Positions 26,148-34,390 of a stretch of 64,000 nucleotides of DNA are shown here, piece after piece. The stretch is from Ilumatobacteraceae bacterium (GTDB lineage Bacteria > Actinomycetota > Acidimicrobiia > Acidimicrobiales > Ilumatobacteraceae): the NCBI GenBank assembly GCA_024643255.1, contig JAHENF010000009.1, positions 21,404-85,403 on the forward strand, read 5' to 3'. The notes beneath the pieces were generated by a model. That model made no database searches, had not been told where the DNA came from, and saw only the letters and a list, made by a program, of their open reading frames with translations. Position 1 is the first letter of the stretch. Each line of letters begins with the position of its first letter. A program made the position numbers and the translations under genes.

Positions 26148-27526
26148 GATGCTCCGGAACCCAGACTGTCGATGATCGAGGCGATGTCGTCGATCGTGGT
26201 GCGCGGGTTGACGATGCAGATCCTCAGCACGACCTCGCCCTGCCACGTGGTCGGCACGACGAACGCGCGCCCGGCTGCGAGCTCGGCGTCGCTCCACGCC
26301 TGGTAGTCGGCCGGGGTCCAGCCGACACGTCGGAAGATCACGATCGACAGCTCCGGCTCCATCAGGAGTTCGGTGTCGGCACACTGATCGATCAGGCGAG
26401 CAGTCTCGCGAGTCGTGGTCAGCGTGATCTCCACCGCCTCGCTGTAGGCCTCGGTGCCGTGGGTGGCCAGGCTGAACCACAGGGGCAGACCGCGTGCGCG
26501 GCGTGAGAGATGGTGGGCGTAGTCGCTCGCGTTCCACGGTTCGTCGTGCACGTCGTGCAGCACGTCGAGGTACTCGGCGTGCTGCGTGTGCGCCGCCCGG
26601 CCGACGTTCGGGTCGCGATACAGCAGCGCGCAGGAGTCGAAGGGTGCGAACAACCACTTGTGGGGATCGACGATGAAGCTGTCGGCGCGTTCGATGCCCT
26701 CGAAACGATCCCGCACGCTCGCCGCGGCGAGCGCCGCTCCGCCGTACGCGCCGTCGACGTGCAGCCACGTCCCGAGTTCCTCGGCCGCATCGGCGGCGGA
26801 CCGCAGGTCGTCGACCACTCCGACGTTGGTGGTGCCGGCGGTCGCCACGATCGCGAACAGTCGAGCGCGATCGCCGGCGTCGAGCGAGTCCAGCGTGGAA
26901 CGCAGTGCGTCGCCGCGCATCTCACCCCGATCGCCCGCGGTGACGAGTACGACATCGGCATCCATGGCGCGCGCGGCCTGCGCGACCGACGAGTGGGCGC
27001 CGGCCGACGCGATCATCAGGCCCCGTGTGCGGTCGTGGGCTCCCTCGGCGCGGTGGCGCCATCGCCAGCGGGCGGCGATCAGCGCGCTGAGGTTCCCGGC
27101 GGTGCCGCCGCTGACGAAGACGCCGCCCGCCTCCGGTGGGAGGCCCGCGAGGTCGGCGATCCAGCGCAGCGCCTCGTTCTCGGCGAAGATCGCTCCCGCG
27201 CCCTCCATCCACGAACCCCCGTAGACATTCGACGCGCCGACGACGAGATCGAACAGGATCGACGCCTCGGTCGGAGCATTCGGTACGAACGACAGGAACA
27301 GTGGGTGATCGACCGAGATGCATGCCGGCGCGAGCACCTCTCCGAAGACTCGCAATGCCTCGAGACCGCCGAGGCCTCCCGCCGTGATCGTGGGTCCGGC
27401 GGCCCGACGGAGTTCTTCGGCCGACATCGAGTGGTCGAGTGGTGGAGGATCCATTCGCATCCGCTCGACGGCGTAGCGGACGATCGCCTCCGCGAGCACC
27501 TCGGTCGACTGATCGTGCGAATGCAT
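26144..27526 (-). CDS. PLP-dependent decarboxylase, group II (aromatic amino acid type)
   Basis: A 460-residue fold-type I PLP enzyme related to aromatic-L-amino-acid and glutamate decarboxylases. The PLP lysine is in SFIVDPHKWLFAPFD, preceded by LHVDGAYGGAAL, where Asp contacts the pyridine nitrogen. GGVFVSGGTAGNLSAL is the phosphate-binding region. ATG 27526 was chosen because the family's N-terminal helices start just after it; the upstream frame is not conserved. It is co-translated with the downstream amidohydrolase. Substrate unknown; it could also be a sphingosine-lyase-like or glutamate-type enzyme. Confidence 0.8.
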   Translation of the reverse strand: MHSHDQSTEVLAEAIVRYAVERMRMDPPPLDHSMSAEELRRAAGPTITAGGLGGLEALRVFGEVLAPACISVDHPLFLSFVPNAPTEASILFDLVVGASNVYGGSWMEGAGAIFAENEALRWIADLAGLPPEAGGVFVSGGTAGNLSALIAARWRWRHRAEGAHDRTRGLMIASAGAHSSVAQAARAMDADVVLVTAGDRGEMRGDALRSTLDSLDAGDRARLFAIVATAGTTNVGVVDDLRSAADAAEELGTWLHVDGAYGGAALAAASVRDRFEGIERADSFIVDPHKWLFAPFDSCALLYRDPNVGRAAHTQHAEYLDVLHDVHDEPWNASDYAHHLSRRARGLPLWFSLATHGTEAYSEAVEITLTTTRETARLIDQCADTELLMEPELSIVIFRRVGWTPADYQAWSDAELAAGRAFVVPTTWQGEVVLRICIVNPRTTIDDIASIIDSLGSGAS

Positions 27527-27596
27527 GGCCGCCAGTGTGCCAGCCGGAATCACCGACACGAGGTTCAACTCGACACCGGGGCTACCCGCAGGCGTG

Positions 27597-27752
27597 TCAG
27601 TCGGGAAGGTCGAGGAGTTCGCTGCCCTCGTTGCGGGAGCGACCGTCGCGGTACTCCGCCTCGCCGATGATCGCCGACGCGACGGCGCCACTCATGATCA
27701 CCACGACGGGGATCAGCAGCAACACGATGACGATGGCGATGGCGCCGGGCAT
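27597..27752 (-). CDS. Small single-span membrane protein, unknown function
   Basis: A 51-residue protein: residues 4-30 form one strongly hydrophobic helix (AIAIVIVLLLIPVVVIM), followed by a short charged tail rich in Glu, Arg and Asp. The ATG at 27752 lies 4 bp from the stop of tag, suggesting it is the third gene of a ridA-tag-small protein operon. Codon usage fits a real gene (G/C third positions). Function unknown. Confidence 0.6.
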   Translation of the reverse strand: MPGAIAIVIVLLLIPVVVIMSGAVASAIIGEAEYRDGRSRNEGSELLDLPD

Positions 27753-27756
27753 GGCG

Positions 27757-28338
27757 TCAGGCTAGTGCGCGGCACTCGCGATGCCGAAAGCAGGTCGTGA
27801 GATGGTCGTTGACCATTCCTGTCGCCTGCATGAACGCGTAACAGATGGTCGGGCCGACGAAGGAGAAACCCCGACGCTTGAGGTCCCGGCTCATCGCCTG
27901 CGAGCGATCGGTCTCGGCCGGAACGGTCTCCATGGCGGTCCATTCGTTCTGGATCACCGCACCGTCGACGAAGTTCCACAGGTGCTCGACCGGGTCGTCG
28001 AGTTCGAGCCAGGCCTGGGCGTTGCGGATCGATGCGTCGACCTTGGCCCGATTGCGCACGATGCCCTCGTCGGCGAGCAGTCGCTCGACGTCGGCGTCAT
28101 CGAACGACGCGACGAGTTCGGGGTCGAAGTCCCGATAGGCGACCCGGTACGTGTCGAGCTTGCGCAGGATCGTCGACCACGACAAACCTGCTTGCGCTCC
28201 CTCGAGGATCAGGAACTCGAAGAGCACCTGGGCATCGCGTTGGGGGACACCCCACACATCGTCGTGGTACCGAACGTAGGCGTCACCGATCGACGGGCCT
28301 CCACCCATCGCCCAGGTGCAGCGCGGTTGCTCGCTCAC
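27757..28338 (-). CDS. tag: DNA-3-methyladenine glycosylase I
   Basis: A 193-residue alkylation-repair glycosylase that excises 3-methyladenine. Visible family motifs are YVRYHDDVWGVPQRD (the catalytic Glu of E. coli Tag is Asp or Glu in this loop), FEFLILEGAQAGLSWSTIL and GFSFVGPTICYAFMQATGMVNDH. Zinc ligands of the HhH-type Tag fold are partly visible (Cys near the N-terminus; His and Cys in NDHLTTCFRH). The GTG at 28338 retains the N-terminal RCTW and overlaps the ridA stop by 4 bp. Confidence 0.92.
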   Translation of the reverse strand: MSEQPRCTWAMGGGPSIGDAYVRYHDDVWGVPQRDAQVLFEFLILEGAQAGLSWSTILRKLDTYRVAYRDFDPELVASFDDADVERLLADEGIVRNRAKVDASIRNAQAWLELDDPVEHLWNFVDGAVIQNEWTAMETVPAETDRSQAMSRDLKRRGFSFVGPTICYAFMQATGMVNDHLTTCFRHRECRALA

Positions 28339-28688
28339 CCTTGTGGGACGTACGCCCAGGCCTCGACTTCGACGAGGAAGCCGGCGGGCAGGCCGGCGAC
28401 CGCGACCGTTGAGCGAGCTGGGCGATGATTGCCGAGCGCCGCGGAGTACGCCTCGTTGAACGCGGCGAAGTTCTCCATGTCGGTGAGAAAGCACGTGGTC
28501 TTGACGACGTCGCCCAACGTCGCTCCGACCGTGGCGAGTTGGGCAGCGACGTTCTTCATCGTCTGCGTCGTCTCGGCGCTCACTCCGCCGTCGACGACCT
28601 TGCCGCCAGCCATGCCTCCCTGGCCGGACACGATGACGAAGTCGCCGGCGCGAACAACCGGACTGTAAGGACCGAGGGGCTTGCTCAT
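28335..28688 (-). CDS. ridA: RidA family enamine/imine deaminase
   Basis: A 117-residue trimeric RidA/YjgF protein that hydrolyses reactive 2-aminoacrylate-type enamines released by PLP enzymes. Family signatures include GPYSPVVRAGDFVIVSGQ at the N-terminus and the catalytic Arg in RPARSTVAVAGLPAG, with the terminal Glu in LVEVEAWAYVP. It is the first gene of an operon with tag; a TAGCTT hexamer 6 bp before the ATG suggests a leaderless mRNA. Confidence 0.9.
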   Translation of the reverse strand: MSKPLGPYSPVVRAGDFVIVSGQGGMAGGKVVDGGVSAETTQTMKNVAAQLATVGATLGDVVKTTCFLTDMENFAAFNEAYSAALGNHRPARSTVAVAGLPAGFLVEVEAWAYVPQG

Positions 28689-28811
28689 GTCGCCAAGCTA
28701 GCCCGAGGGTGCCGGCCGCGAATACAGCGACGCGCGCCGGCCGCCGTGATCAGCCGACGGGCCGCGGGTAGCGTCGTTCCTGCCCGACCAAACGACCATG
28801 AGAAGCATCCG

Positions 28812-29738
28812 ATGACCCCCCGACACGTCCGCCACCCGTTCACCGATCCTCTCTCGCGTCGCGGGTTCCTGTTCGGAATCGCCGCCACGGGCGTGCTGGC
28901 GGCGTGCGGGTCCGACACCGCGTCCTCCTCGCCACAGGGTTCGTCCATCGAGGGCGTGACCCCCGAGGTCTCCGATCCGACCGAGCCCGGCACCTACACG
29001 ATCGCGCAGCGCTTCCCGCCCAACGTGCAAGAGGCCGGCCCGGTGCGCCTCCCGATCAGCCTGGCCTCGAACACCGGCGGGTTGATCCAGGACGGGCCGG
29101 CGACGCTCGGCGCCCAGGTGACCGACATCGACGGCGGCCTCGTCGGCGATCGCATCACGGCACGGCGTCGCGACGTCTCACCCGGGCCGTACTACGACTT
29201 TCGCACCGAGATGGTCGAGCCGGGCGTCTACTACCTCGTCGTCGACGGCGGTCCGTCGCAGGGTGCCGCGTTCCAGATCATGGAACCCGGAACGGTCACC
29301 GTCCCCGGGCGGGGCCAGCCGATGCCGCCGTTCGACACGCCGACATTCGACGATCCACGCGGGGTCGACCCGGTCTGCACGCGAGAGAAGCCCTGCCCGT
29401 TCCACGAGGTCACGCTGTCGGACGCGCTCGCCTCGGGCAAGGGCGTCGTCTATCTCGTCGGCACGCCGGCGTTCTGCCAGACCGGTTCCTGTGCGCCGGC
29501 GCTCGAGTCGATCATCGACCTGTCACCGGACTTCGCGGATCAGTACGTCTTCGTCCATGCCGAGGTGTACACCGACAACACCGCAACCACGCCGGCACCG
29601 GCGGTCGACGCGGCTGGGCTCACCTACGAGCCTGCGCTGTTCATCACCGACGCGAACGGCATCGTCGTCGAGCGGCTCGACGCGGTCTGGAACGAAGAGG
29701 AACTCCGCGAAGTCCTCGACGCCCTGTCGCCGAGCTGA
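28812..29738 (+). CDS. Tat-exported thioredoxin-like lipoprotein
   Basis: A 308-residue exported protein. The N-terminus has a twin-arginine motif (SRRGFLFG) followed by lipobox LAAC, so it is a probable Tat lipoprotein. Residues about 65-165 form a beta-sandwich-like region; residues about 185-305 resemble a thioredoxin-like fold. In place of CxxC it has CQTGSC, two cysteines four apart, in VYLVGTPAFCQTGSCAP, and a second pair, CTREKPC, just before. Disulfide or metal binding is possible. Unlike TlpA at 37.6 kb it has no classical redox motif. Specific function unknown. Confidence 0.65.
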   Translation: MTPRHVRHPFTDPLSRRGFLFGIAATGVLAACGSDTASSSPQGSSIEGVTPEVSDPTEPGTYTIAQRFPPNVQEAGPVRLPISLASNTGGLIQDGPATLGAQVTDIDGGLVGDRITARRRDVSPGPYYDFRTEMVEPGVYYLVVDGGPSQGAAFQIMEPGTVTVPGRGQPMPPFDTPTFDDPRGVDPVCTREKPCPFHEVTLSDALASGKGVVYLVGTPAFCQTGSCAPALESIIDLSPDFADQYVFVHAEVYTDNTATTPAPAVDAAGLTYEPALFITDANGIVVERLDAVWNEEELREVLDALSPS

Positions 29739-29773
29739 GCGTCACCGCTCAACGATCGGCGACGATCGGCAGT

Positions 29774-30103
29774 TCAGGAGAAGCTCTGGCCGCACCCGCA
29801 GGTGCGCGACGCATTGGGATTCGTGATCGCGAACCCGGACTGGTCGAGGCCGTCCTTGTAGTCGAGGGTTGCGCCTTCGAGGAGTTGCTTCGAGGCCGGG
29901 TCGACGACGACCTTCACGAAACCGTCGTCGCCATAGGTGGCCTGCGTGTCGTCGGCGGCGATGTCGCCGTCGAAGAACATCTCGTAGGAGAAGCCGCTGC
30001 AGCCGCCGGGGCGGACCGCGACGCGCAGGGCCAGATCTTCGGCACCCTCGTCGCTGAGCAGTTGGCGGACCTTGACGGCGGCAGAATCGGTGAGCGTGAT
30101 CAT
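29774..30103 (-). CDS. erpA: Iron-sulfur cluster insertion protein, A-type (ErpA/IscA)
   Basis: A 109-residue A-type carrier that transfers Fe-S clusters to apo-proteins. The three conserved cysteines are in RPGGCSGFSY and the C-terminal TCGCGQSF. The start ATG at 30103 is preceded by AGGAGGTTCC, a strong ribosome-binding site. It lies downstream of and in the same direction as a SufR-like regulator, and across the divergent promoter from mrp, forming a small Fe-S assembly locus. Confidence 0.92.
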   Translation of the reverse strand: MITLTDSAAVKVRQLLSDEGAEDLALRVAVRPGGCSGFSYEMFFDGDIAADDTQATYGDDGFVKVVVDPASKQLLEGATLDYKDGLDQSGFAITNPNASRTCGCGQSFS

Positions 30104-30131
30104 GGAACCTCCTGGTTGCAGAACGATCAAT

Positions 30132-30839
30132 TTAGCGGGTCGCCACCGTGACACGACACGGGGTGCGGCTGGTGAGCGTGCAGAATTCGCGAACCTCGGC
30201 ATCACCCATCTGGGCGACGAAGCCCGCCACCAACCCCCGGTGCAGGCCGCACACGAGGTCGGGGTGCACCTCGGCGAGGTCGGCGAACGGGCAATGCGCG
30301 AACGAAACGACCGCCGCGTCGGGATCGTCGGGCCGGTCCGTGACCATCGGGTCGAAGCCGAGCCGATCGAGATCGGAGACGAGCGCTTCGAGGGTCGACG
30401 GAGCGTGGACGTAGGGCACCGCCCGCGCGCTGCCCTCGCTACGCCCCACGGCTTCGGCATCGTCGGGTCCGCCGTGGAGTCGTGCCGCCATCGCCAGCGC
30501 CATCCGAGCGAGAACCGGCATGGTGGGTGGCTCGAAGCCCAGCGAGGGGGCATTCGGGGCAATCGAGTAGCGATGCTGTGGGCGCCCCACATCGCCGCGA
30601 CCACCGACTTCGACCTCGAGCAGGCCGGCCTCGCGCATGCGCTCCAGGTGCGGTCGCACCGTGTTGGGGTGCAGACCGAGAGCGTCGGAGATGTCGACGG
30701 TGGCCAGCGGACGCGGTGACCGGGCGAGTTCGAGGTAGATCGCCGAGCGGGTGTTGTCGCCGAGCGCCTTGAGCAAGTCGAGTTGCGCCGTCGCGATCGT
30801 CGGCTCCGTCGACGTCTCGGCGATCCGGTCCCGGTCCAC
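30132..30839 (-). CDS. ArsR-type regulator with Cys cluster, SufR-like
   Basis: A 235-residue regulator. The N-terminal winged helix (about 20-85; LHPNTVRPHLERMREAGLLE) is of the SufR/ArsR-like group. The C-terminal part carries four cysteines: two 14 residues apart in CPFADLAEVHPDLVC, then Cys in EFCTL and in TPCRV. SufR binds a Fe-S cluster with a similar cysteine array and represses suf genes. Lying between erpA and mrp, this protein plausibly senses Fe-S status. It starts at GTG, with TAATCT 6 bp upstream (leaderless). Confidence 0.75.
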   Translation of the reverse strand: MDRDRIAETSTEPTIATAQLDLLKALGDNTRSAIYLELARSPRPLATVDISDALGLHPNTVRPHLERMREAGLLEVEVGGRGDVGRPQHRYSIAPNAPSLGFEPPTMPVLARMALAMAARLHGGPDDAEAVGRSEGSARAVPYVHAPSTLEALVSDLDRLGFDPMVTDRPDDPDAAVVSFAHCPFADLAEVHPDLVCGLHRGLVAGFVAQMGDAEVREFCTLTSRTPCRVTVATR

Positions 30840-30845
30840 ATCCGG

Positions 30846-30872
30846 AGATTACACGGGATTCACCGGTAAAAT
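30846..30872. promoter_or_regulatory. Divergent promoter between SufR-like regulator and mrp
   Basis: The 40-bp intergenic space contains TAAAAT (30867-30872), 7 bp before the mrp ATG, and TAATCT (complement of 30846-30851), 6 bp before the regulator GTG. Between them an imperfect inverted repeat, TTACACGG/CCGGTAA (30849-30869), overlaps both -10 elements and is a candidate operator for autoregulation. Confidence 0.45.
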
Positions 30873-30879
30873 ACGGCGC

Positions 30880-32097
30880 ATGACCGCCACGCCAGCGTCC
30901 ACCGTGCCACCGCCCACGGTCGACGACGTGATGATCGTGCTCGGCACCGTGATCGATCCCGAATTGGGCGCCGACATCGTGTCGCTCGGCATGGTCCCGT
31001 CGGTCGACGTCGCTCCCGACGGCGCGGTGACGGTCGGGATCAAGCTCACGATCGGCGGCTGCCCGTTGCGCGCCGACATCAAACGCGAAGTCGAGAACCG
31101 GGTGTCGGTTCATCCAGGCGTGACCGACGTGACGATCTCGTGGGGTGAGATGAACGCCGACGAGCGCAGCGAGGTCATGACCAAGGCGCGCTGGAACGCC
31201 CGTCAGAACGCTCCCGACACCGAGGTGCCCCTGACCTGCAAGGTACTGGCGATCGCCAGCGGCAAGGGCGGCGTCGGCAAGAGCTCGGTCACGGTCAACC
31301 TCGCGGCTGCGGTCGCGGCTGCGGGCCACACCGTCGGCGTCCTCGATGCCGACATCTGGGGATTCTCCGTTCCGCGTCTCCTCGGCATCTCCGAGCGGAT
31401 GGAGGCCTCGAAGGTCGACGGTGCCGACAAGCCGAAGATCATCCCCAACGAGCGCTCCGTCGGCGACGGACTGCTCAAAGTCGTGTCGACGGGCTTTCTC
31501 GTGGCCGAGGACACCGCCCTCATGTGGCGTGGCCTGATGCTCACCAAAGCCGTCGAACAGTTCCTGCGTGACGTCCGCTGGGGTGAGCTCGACTACTTGT
31601 TCATCGACATGCCACCGGGTACCGGCGACGTCCAGATGGGCCTGGCGAGGATGCTGCCGAGCACCGATCTGATCGTCGTGACGACGCCGGCGCTCGCCGC
31701 TCAGAAGGTCGCACAGCGCGCCGCGGACATGGCGCAGCGCAGCTTCTTGAAGGTGGTCGGCGTCATCGAGAACATGAGCGCGTTCACCTGCGATCACGGC
31801 GAGTCGTATGCACTCTTCGGATCCGGCGGCGGCCAGGCGCTCGCCGAGGCGATTGACGCGCCGTTGCTCGGCCACGTGCCGCTCGAGGCATCGGTTGCCG
31901 CCGGAGGCGATTCCGGCGAGCCGGTGTCGCTCGACGGGTCGGGTGCAGCTGCCGACGCCTTCCGTGCGATCGCCGCGCGGATCCTCACCGACATCGCACC
32001 ACCATCGGATCCCGATGCCATCGACATGGCCGGCTGCTCGGCACGCCTGTTCGACACGGTCAACGCCGCCTTCGCGGAACTCGACGCCAACCCCTGA
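30880..32097 (+). CDS. mrp: Mrp/ApbC-type Fe-S carrier ATPase
   Basis: A 405-residue P-loop protein of the Mrp/NBP35/ApbC family that binds and transfers Fe-S clusters. An N-terminal MIP18/DUF59 domain (about 10-85) carries IDPELGADIVSLGMV and the cysteine of GGCPLR. The ATPase domain (about 115-360) has deviant Walker A GKGGVGKSS and DMPPGTGDVQM. The usual CxxC cluster motif after ENMS is reduced to one cysteine (TCDHG), a form seen in other actinobacteria. An alanine-rich tail follows. The start has a -10 element 7 bp upstream and no Shine-Dalgarno sequence. Confidence 0.92.
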   Translation: MTATPASTVPPPTVDDVMIVLGTVIDPELGADIVSLGMVPSVDVAPDGAVTVGIKLTIGGCPLRADIKREVENRVSVHPGVTDVTISWGEMNADERSEVMTKARWNARQNAPDTEVPLTCKVLAIASGKGGVGKSSVTVNLAAAVAAAGHTVGVLDADIWGFSVPRLLGISERMEASKVDGADKPKIIPNERSVGDGLLKVVSTGFLVAEDTALMWRGLMLTKAVEQFLRDVRWGELDYLFIDMPPGTGDVQMGLARMLPSTDLIVVTTPALAAQKVAQRAADMAQRSFLKVVGVIENMSAFTCDHGESYALFGSGGGQALAEAIDAPLLGHVPLEASVAAGGDSGEPVSLDGSGAAADAFRAIAARILTDIAPPSDPDAIDMAGCSARLFDTVNAAFAELDANP

Positions 32098-32140
32098 CAC
32101 GCGCAGCGGGGGGAGTCCCCGCGCACGACGGTGAGGTGAT

Positions 32141-32959
32141 TCAGGTGAGCGCGTCGTAGTCGGCGTCGCCGGGCATGGCAATGCCGACGACCCGGCCGGC
32201 GTCGTCACGCTTCAGCTTCGGCAGCGTGCACGGCGGACGCTCGATCGCGGCACCTGCCGCCACCGCGTCGATCGCACTTGCGTGCGGGGTCAGGAAGCGT
32301 AGGTTCGCCACCGTCGGCGGCATCATCATCAGTTCGCCCTCGGCCTGTAGCCGCAGCGCTTCAGCAGGACGGACCCAGAGGCTGTCGACGGTCTCCTTGT
32401 CGTCGTGGAGCGGTTCCTGACCCTTCGGCATCTCGCTGATGAAGAAGCGCGTGTCGAAGCGTCGCTGCTCGCCGATCGGGGTGATCCAGTGATCGACGTA
32501 GTGCGTCGTCGACAGGTCGAGGACCAGATCGTCGCGACGGCACAGCTCGACCAGCGAGAGCGAGCTGTCGTGCACCTCGTGGCGGTCCTCGTTGCGCAGG
32601 CGCAGCGCTCCTCCGCCGCGCGGCGCCGCGAGCAGCACGCCGGCCTCCTCGAAACATTCCCGAACCGCGGCCACCCAGTACGCGAGGCCGCCGTGTTCGA
32701 TGCCGAGCTTGTCCGACGCGGTCGCGTCGTCGAGACCCCCACAGAACGGGGCGATCTCGTCAGCGCCGTCGACGCCGTCGACGCGGCCGCCGGGAAACAC
32801 GTACATGCCGGCGCCGAACGCGGCGTTCGCGGTACGGCGCATCATGAACACCTCGACGCCGGGTTCGCCGTCTTCGGCATCGCGAACGAGCATCACGGTG
32901 GCAGCAGGTCGGATCGGGACGTCCGCAGGATCGATGAGGTCGGTCGGTCGATCGTTCAT
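32141..32959 (-). CDS. Nudix hydrolase, NUDT19-like
   Basis: A 272-residue Nudix protein of the NUDT19/acyl-CoA diphosphatase type. In these proteins the Nudix box is interrupted: here GGRVDGVDGAD is separated by about 30 residues from AAVRECFEEAGVLL. A long C-terminal extension with HWITPIGEQRRFDTRFFI is typical. Relatives hydrolyse CoA esters to 3',5'-ADP and acyl phosphopantetheine. The gene converges on mrp with 43 bp between them and diverges from the CoA-transferase gene. Confidence 0.8.
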   Translation of the reverse strand: MNDRPTDLIDPADVPIRPAATVMLVRDAEDGEPGVEVFMMRRTANAAFGAGMYVFPGGRVDGVDGADEIAPFCGGLDDATASDKLGIEHGGLAYWVAAVRECFEEAGVLLAAPRGGGALRLRNEDRHEVHDSSLSLVELCRRDDLVLDLSTTHYVDHWITPIGEQRRFDTRFFISEMPKGQEPLHDDKETVDSLWVRPAEALRLQAEGELMMMPPTVANLRFLTPHASAIDAVAAGAAIERPPCTLPKLKRDDAGRVVGIAMPGDADYDALT

Positions 32960-33027
32960 GTGGTCTCGACGGTACCGAACCTCACTCGATCGGCGGGATT
33001 CGGATGGATCCCGACGAGGAGCAATCG

Positions 33028-34365
33028 ATGACGAGCGAGGGGCGGCGCGTTCCGGGGTTCTACGGTGTCACCATGTTCACCGCACCGACGACGGCCCCGA
33101 ACCAGCCCGGCGATGTCCTCGAGCACATCGGTCCCGGGACCCAGCTCATCGTGCCGCTCGCCAACGGCGAACCGACGGCGGTGATCGACGCGATCGAAGC
33201 GGCGGCCGCCGCCGGCGATCCCCGGATCAACGAGGTGCGCATCCACCAGATGCACGCCATTCACGATCGGCCATACCTCCGCGGCGAGTACGGGACCCGC
33301 CTCAAGCACATCTCGTACTTCCTGTCGCACATCACGCGACCTCAATTCGCCGCCGGCCACGTCGGCCTCGTCCCCGCCCACTTCTCCGAGGTGTACAGCC
33401 TGATGCGGATGCGGACCGACGATCCACTCGTCATCGCCGCCGCGTCACCACCCGACCGCCACGGCTACTTCTCGCTCGGTGTGTCGGCCGACTACACCTC
33501 GAGTTTCATCGGGCGTGGCCGGATCTTCCTCGAGGTCACCGAACACATGCCGCGCACGTTCGGGCGCAACCAGATCCACGTCTCGCAGGTCGTCGGCTGG
33601 TGCCGCAGCGATCGACCGCTGATCGAGGTGGCCCCAGCGGTGTGCGGCGAGACCGATCGACGGATTGCGGCGTTCGTCGCCGAACGGATCCCCGACGGCG
33701 CCACGATCCAGACCGGAATCGGTGCGATCCCGAACGCGATCATGGCGTCGCTGACGGACCACAAGGACCTCGGCATCCACACCGAACTCGTGTCGGACGG
33801 TGTCGTCGACCTGATCGAGTCGGGCGTCGTCAACGGCGTGAAGAAGCGGCTCAATCGCACCAAGGCGGTCGGCACGTTCGCGCTCGGGACCGAGCGGCTC
33901 CACGAGTTCCTCCACGAGAACACTGCCATCGAGCTGCATGCTGTTCGCTACGTGAACGACCCGAGAATCATCGCCAACGAGAAGAACTTCGTGTCGATCA
34001 ACGCCACCTTGACGGTCGACTTCATCGGGCAGTGCGCCTCGGAGACGATCGGTGGCCAGTACTACTCGTCGTCGGGCGGCCAGAACGACTTCGCCCGCGG
34101 CGCGATGTACTCCGACGGCGGGCAGGGCTTCGTCGTGCTGCACTCGACGACGTCGCACGGTACGTCGCGCATCGTGCCGCAGCTGGCCGCCGGCGACGTG
34201 GTGACCACCCCGAAGAACACGATCGACAAGATCGTCTCGGAGTACGGCGTCGCCGAACTGCGCGGCAAGTCGATCAAGGAACGCGCCGAGGCGCTGATCG
34301 CCATCGCTCATCCCGACCATCGCGACGAACTGACCGCGTCCGCCGCGGCCTTGAACTACACCTGA
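33028..34365 (+). CDS. Acetyl-CoA hydrolase/transferase family (4-hydroxybutyrate CoA-transferase-like)
   Basis: A 445-residue class I CoA-transferase, closest by wording to 4-hydroxybutyrate or butyryl CoA-transferases. The predicted catalytic glutamate is in CASETIGGQYYSSSGGQNDF; the C-terminal domain motif GTSRIVPQLAAGDVVTTPKN is also typical. ATG 33028 is preceded by GAGGAG at a 6-bp spacing, which decides the start over ATG 33004 or 33073. It is followed after 25 bp by an AceE-like gene, so the pair may process a 2-oxoacid and an acyl-CoA jointly; the substrate is inferred only. Confidence 0.82.
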   Translation: MTSEGRRVPGFYGVTMFTAPTTAPNQPGDVLEHIGPGTQLIVPLANGEPTAVIDAIEAAAAAGDPRINEVRIHQMHAIHDRPYLRGEYGTRLKHISYFLSHITRPQFAAGHVGLVPAHFSEVYSLMRMRTDDPLVIAAASPPDRHGYFSLGVSADYTSSFIGRGRIFLEVTEHMPRTFGRNQIHVSQVVGWCRSDRPLIEVAPAVCGETDRRIAAFVAERIPDGATIQTGIGAIPNAIMASLTDHKDLGIHTELVSDGVVDLIESGVVNGVKKRLNRTKAVGTFALGTERLHEFLHENTAIELHAVRYVNDPRIIANEKNFVSINATLTVDFIGQCASETIGGQYYSSSGGQNDFARGAMYSDGGQGFVVLHSTTSHGTSRIVPQLAAGDVVTTPKNTIDKIVSEYGVAELRGKSIKERAEALIAIAHPDHRDELTASAAALNYT

Positions 34366-34390
34366 ACCACGCCGGAACGGAGCGCGAGCC

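Noticed and set aside
24771..26768. Long frame suggesting an amidohydrolase with an extra 200 N-terminal residues.
   Set aside because: The extension lies inside the PLP decarboxylase gene in another frame; the GTGA overlap at 26147 marks the true start.
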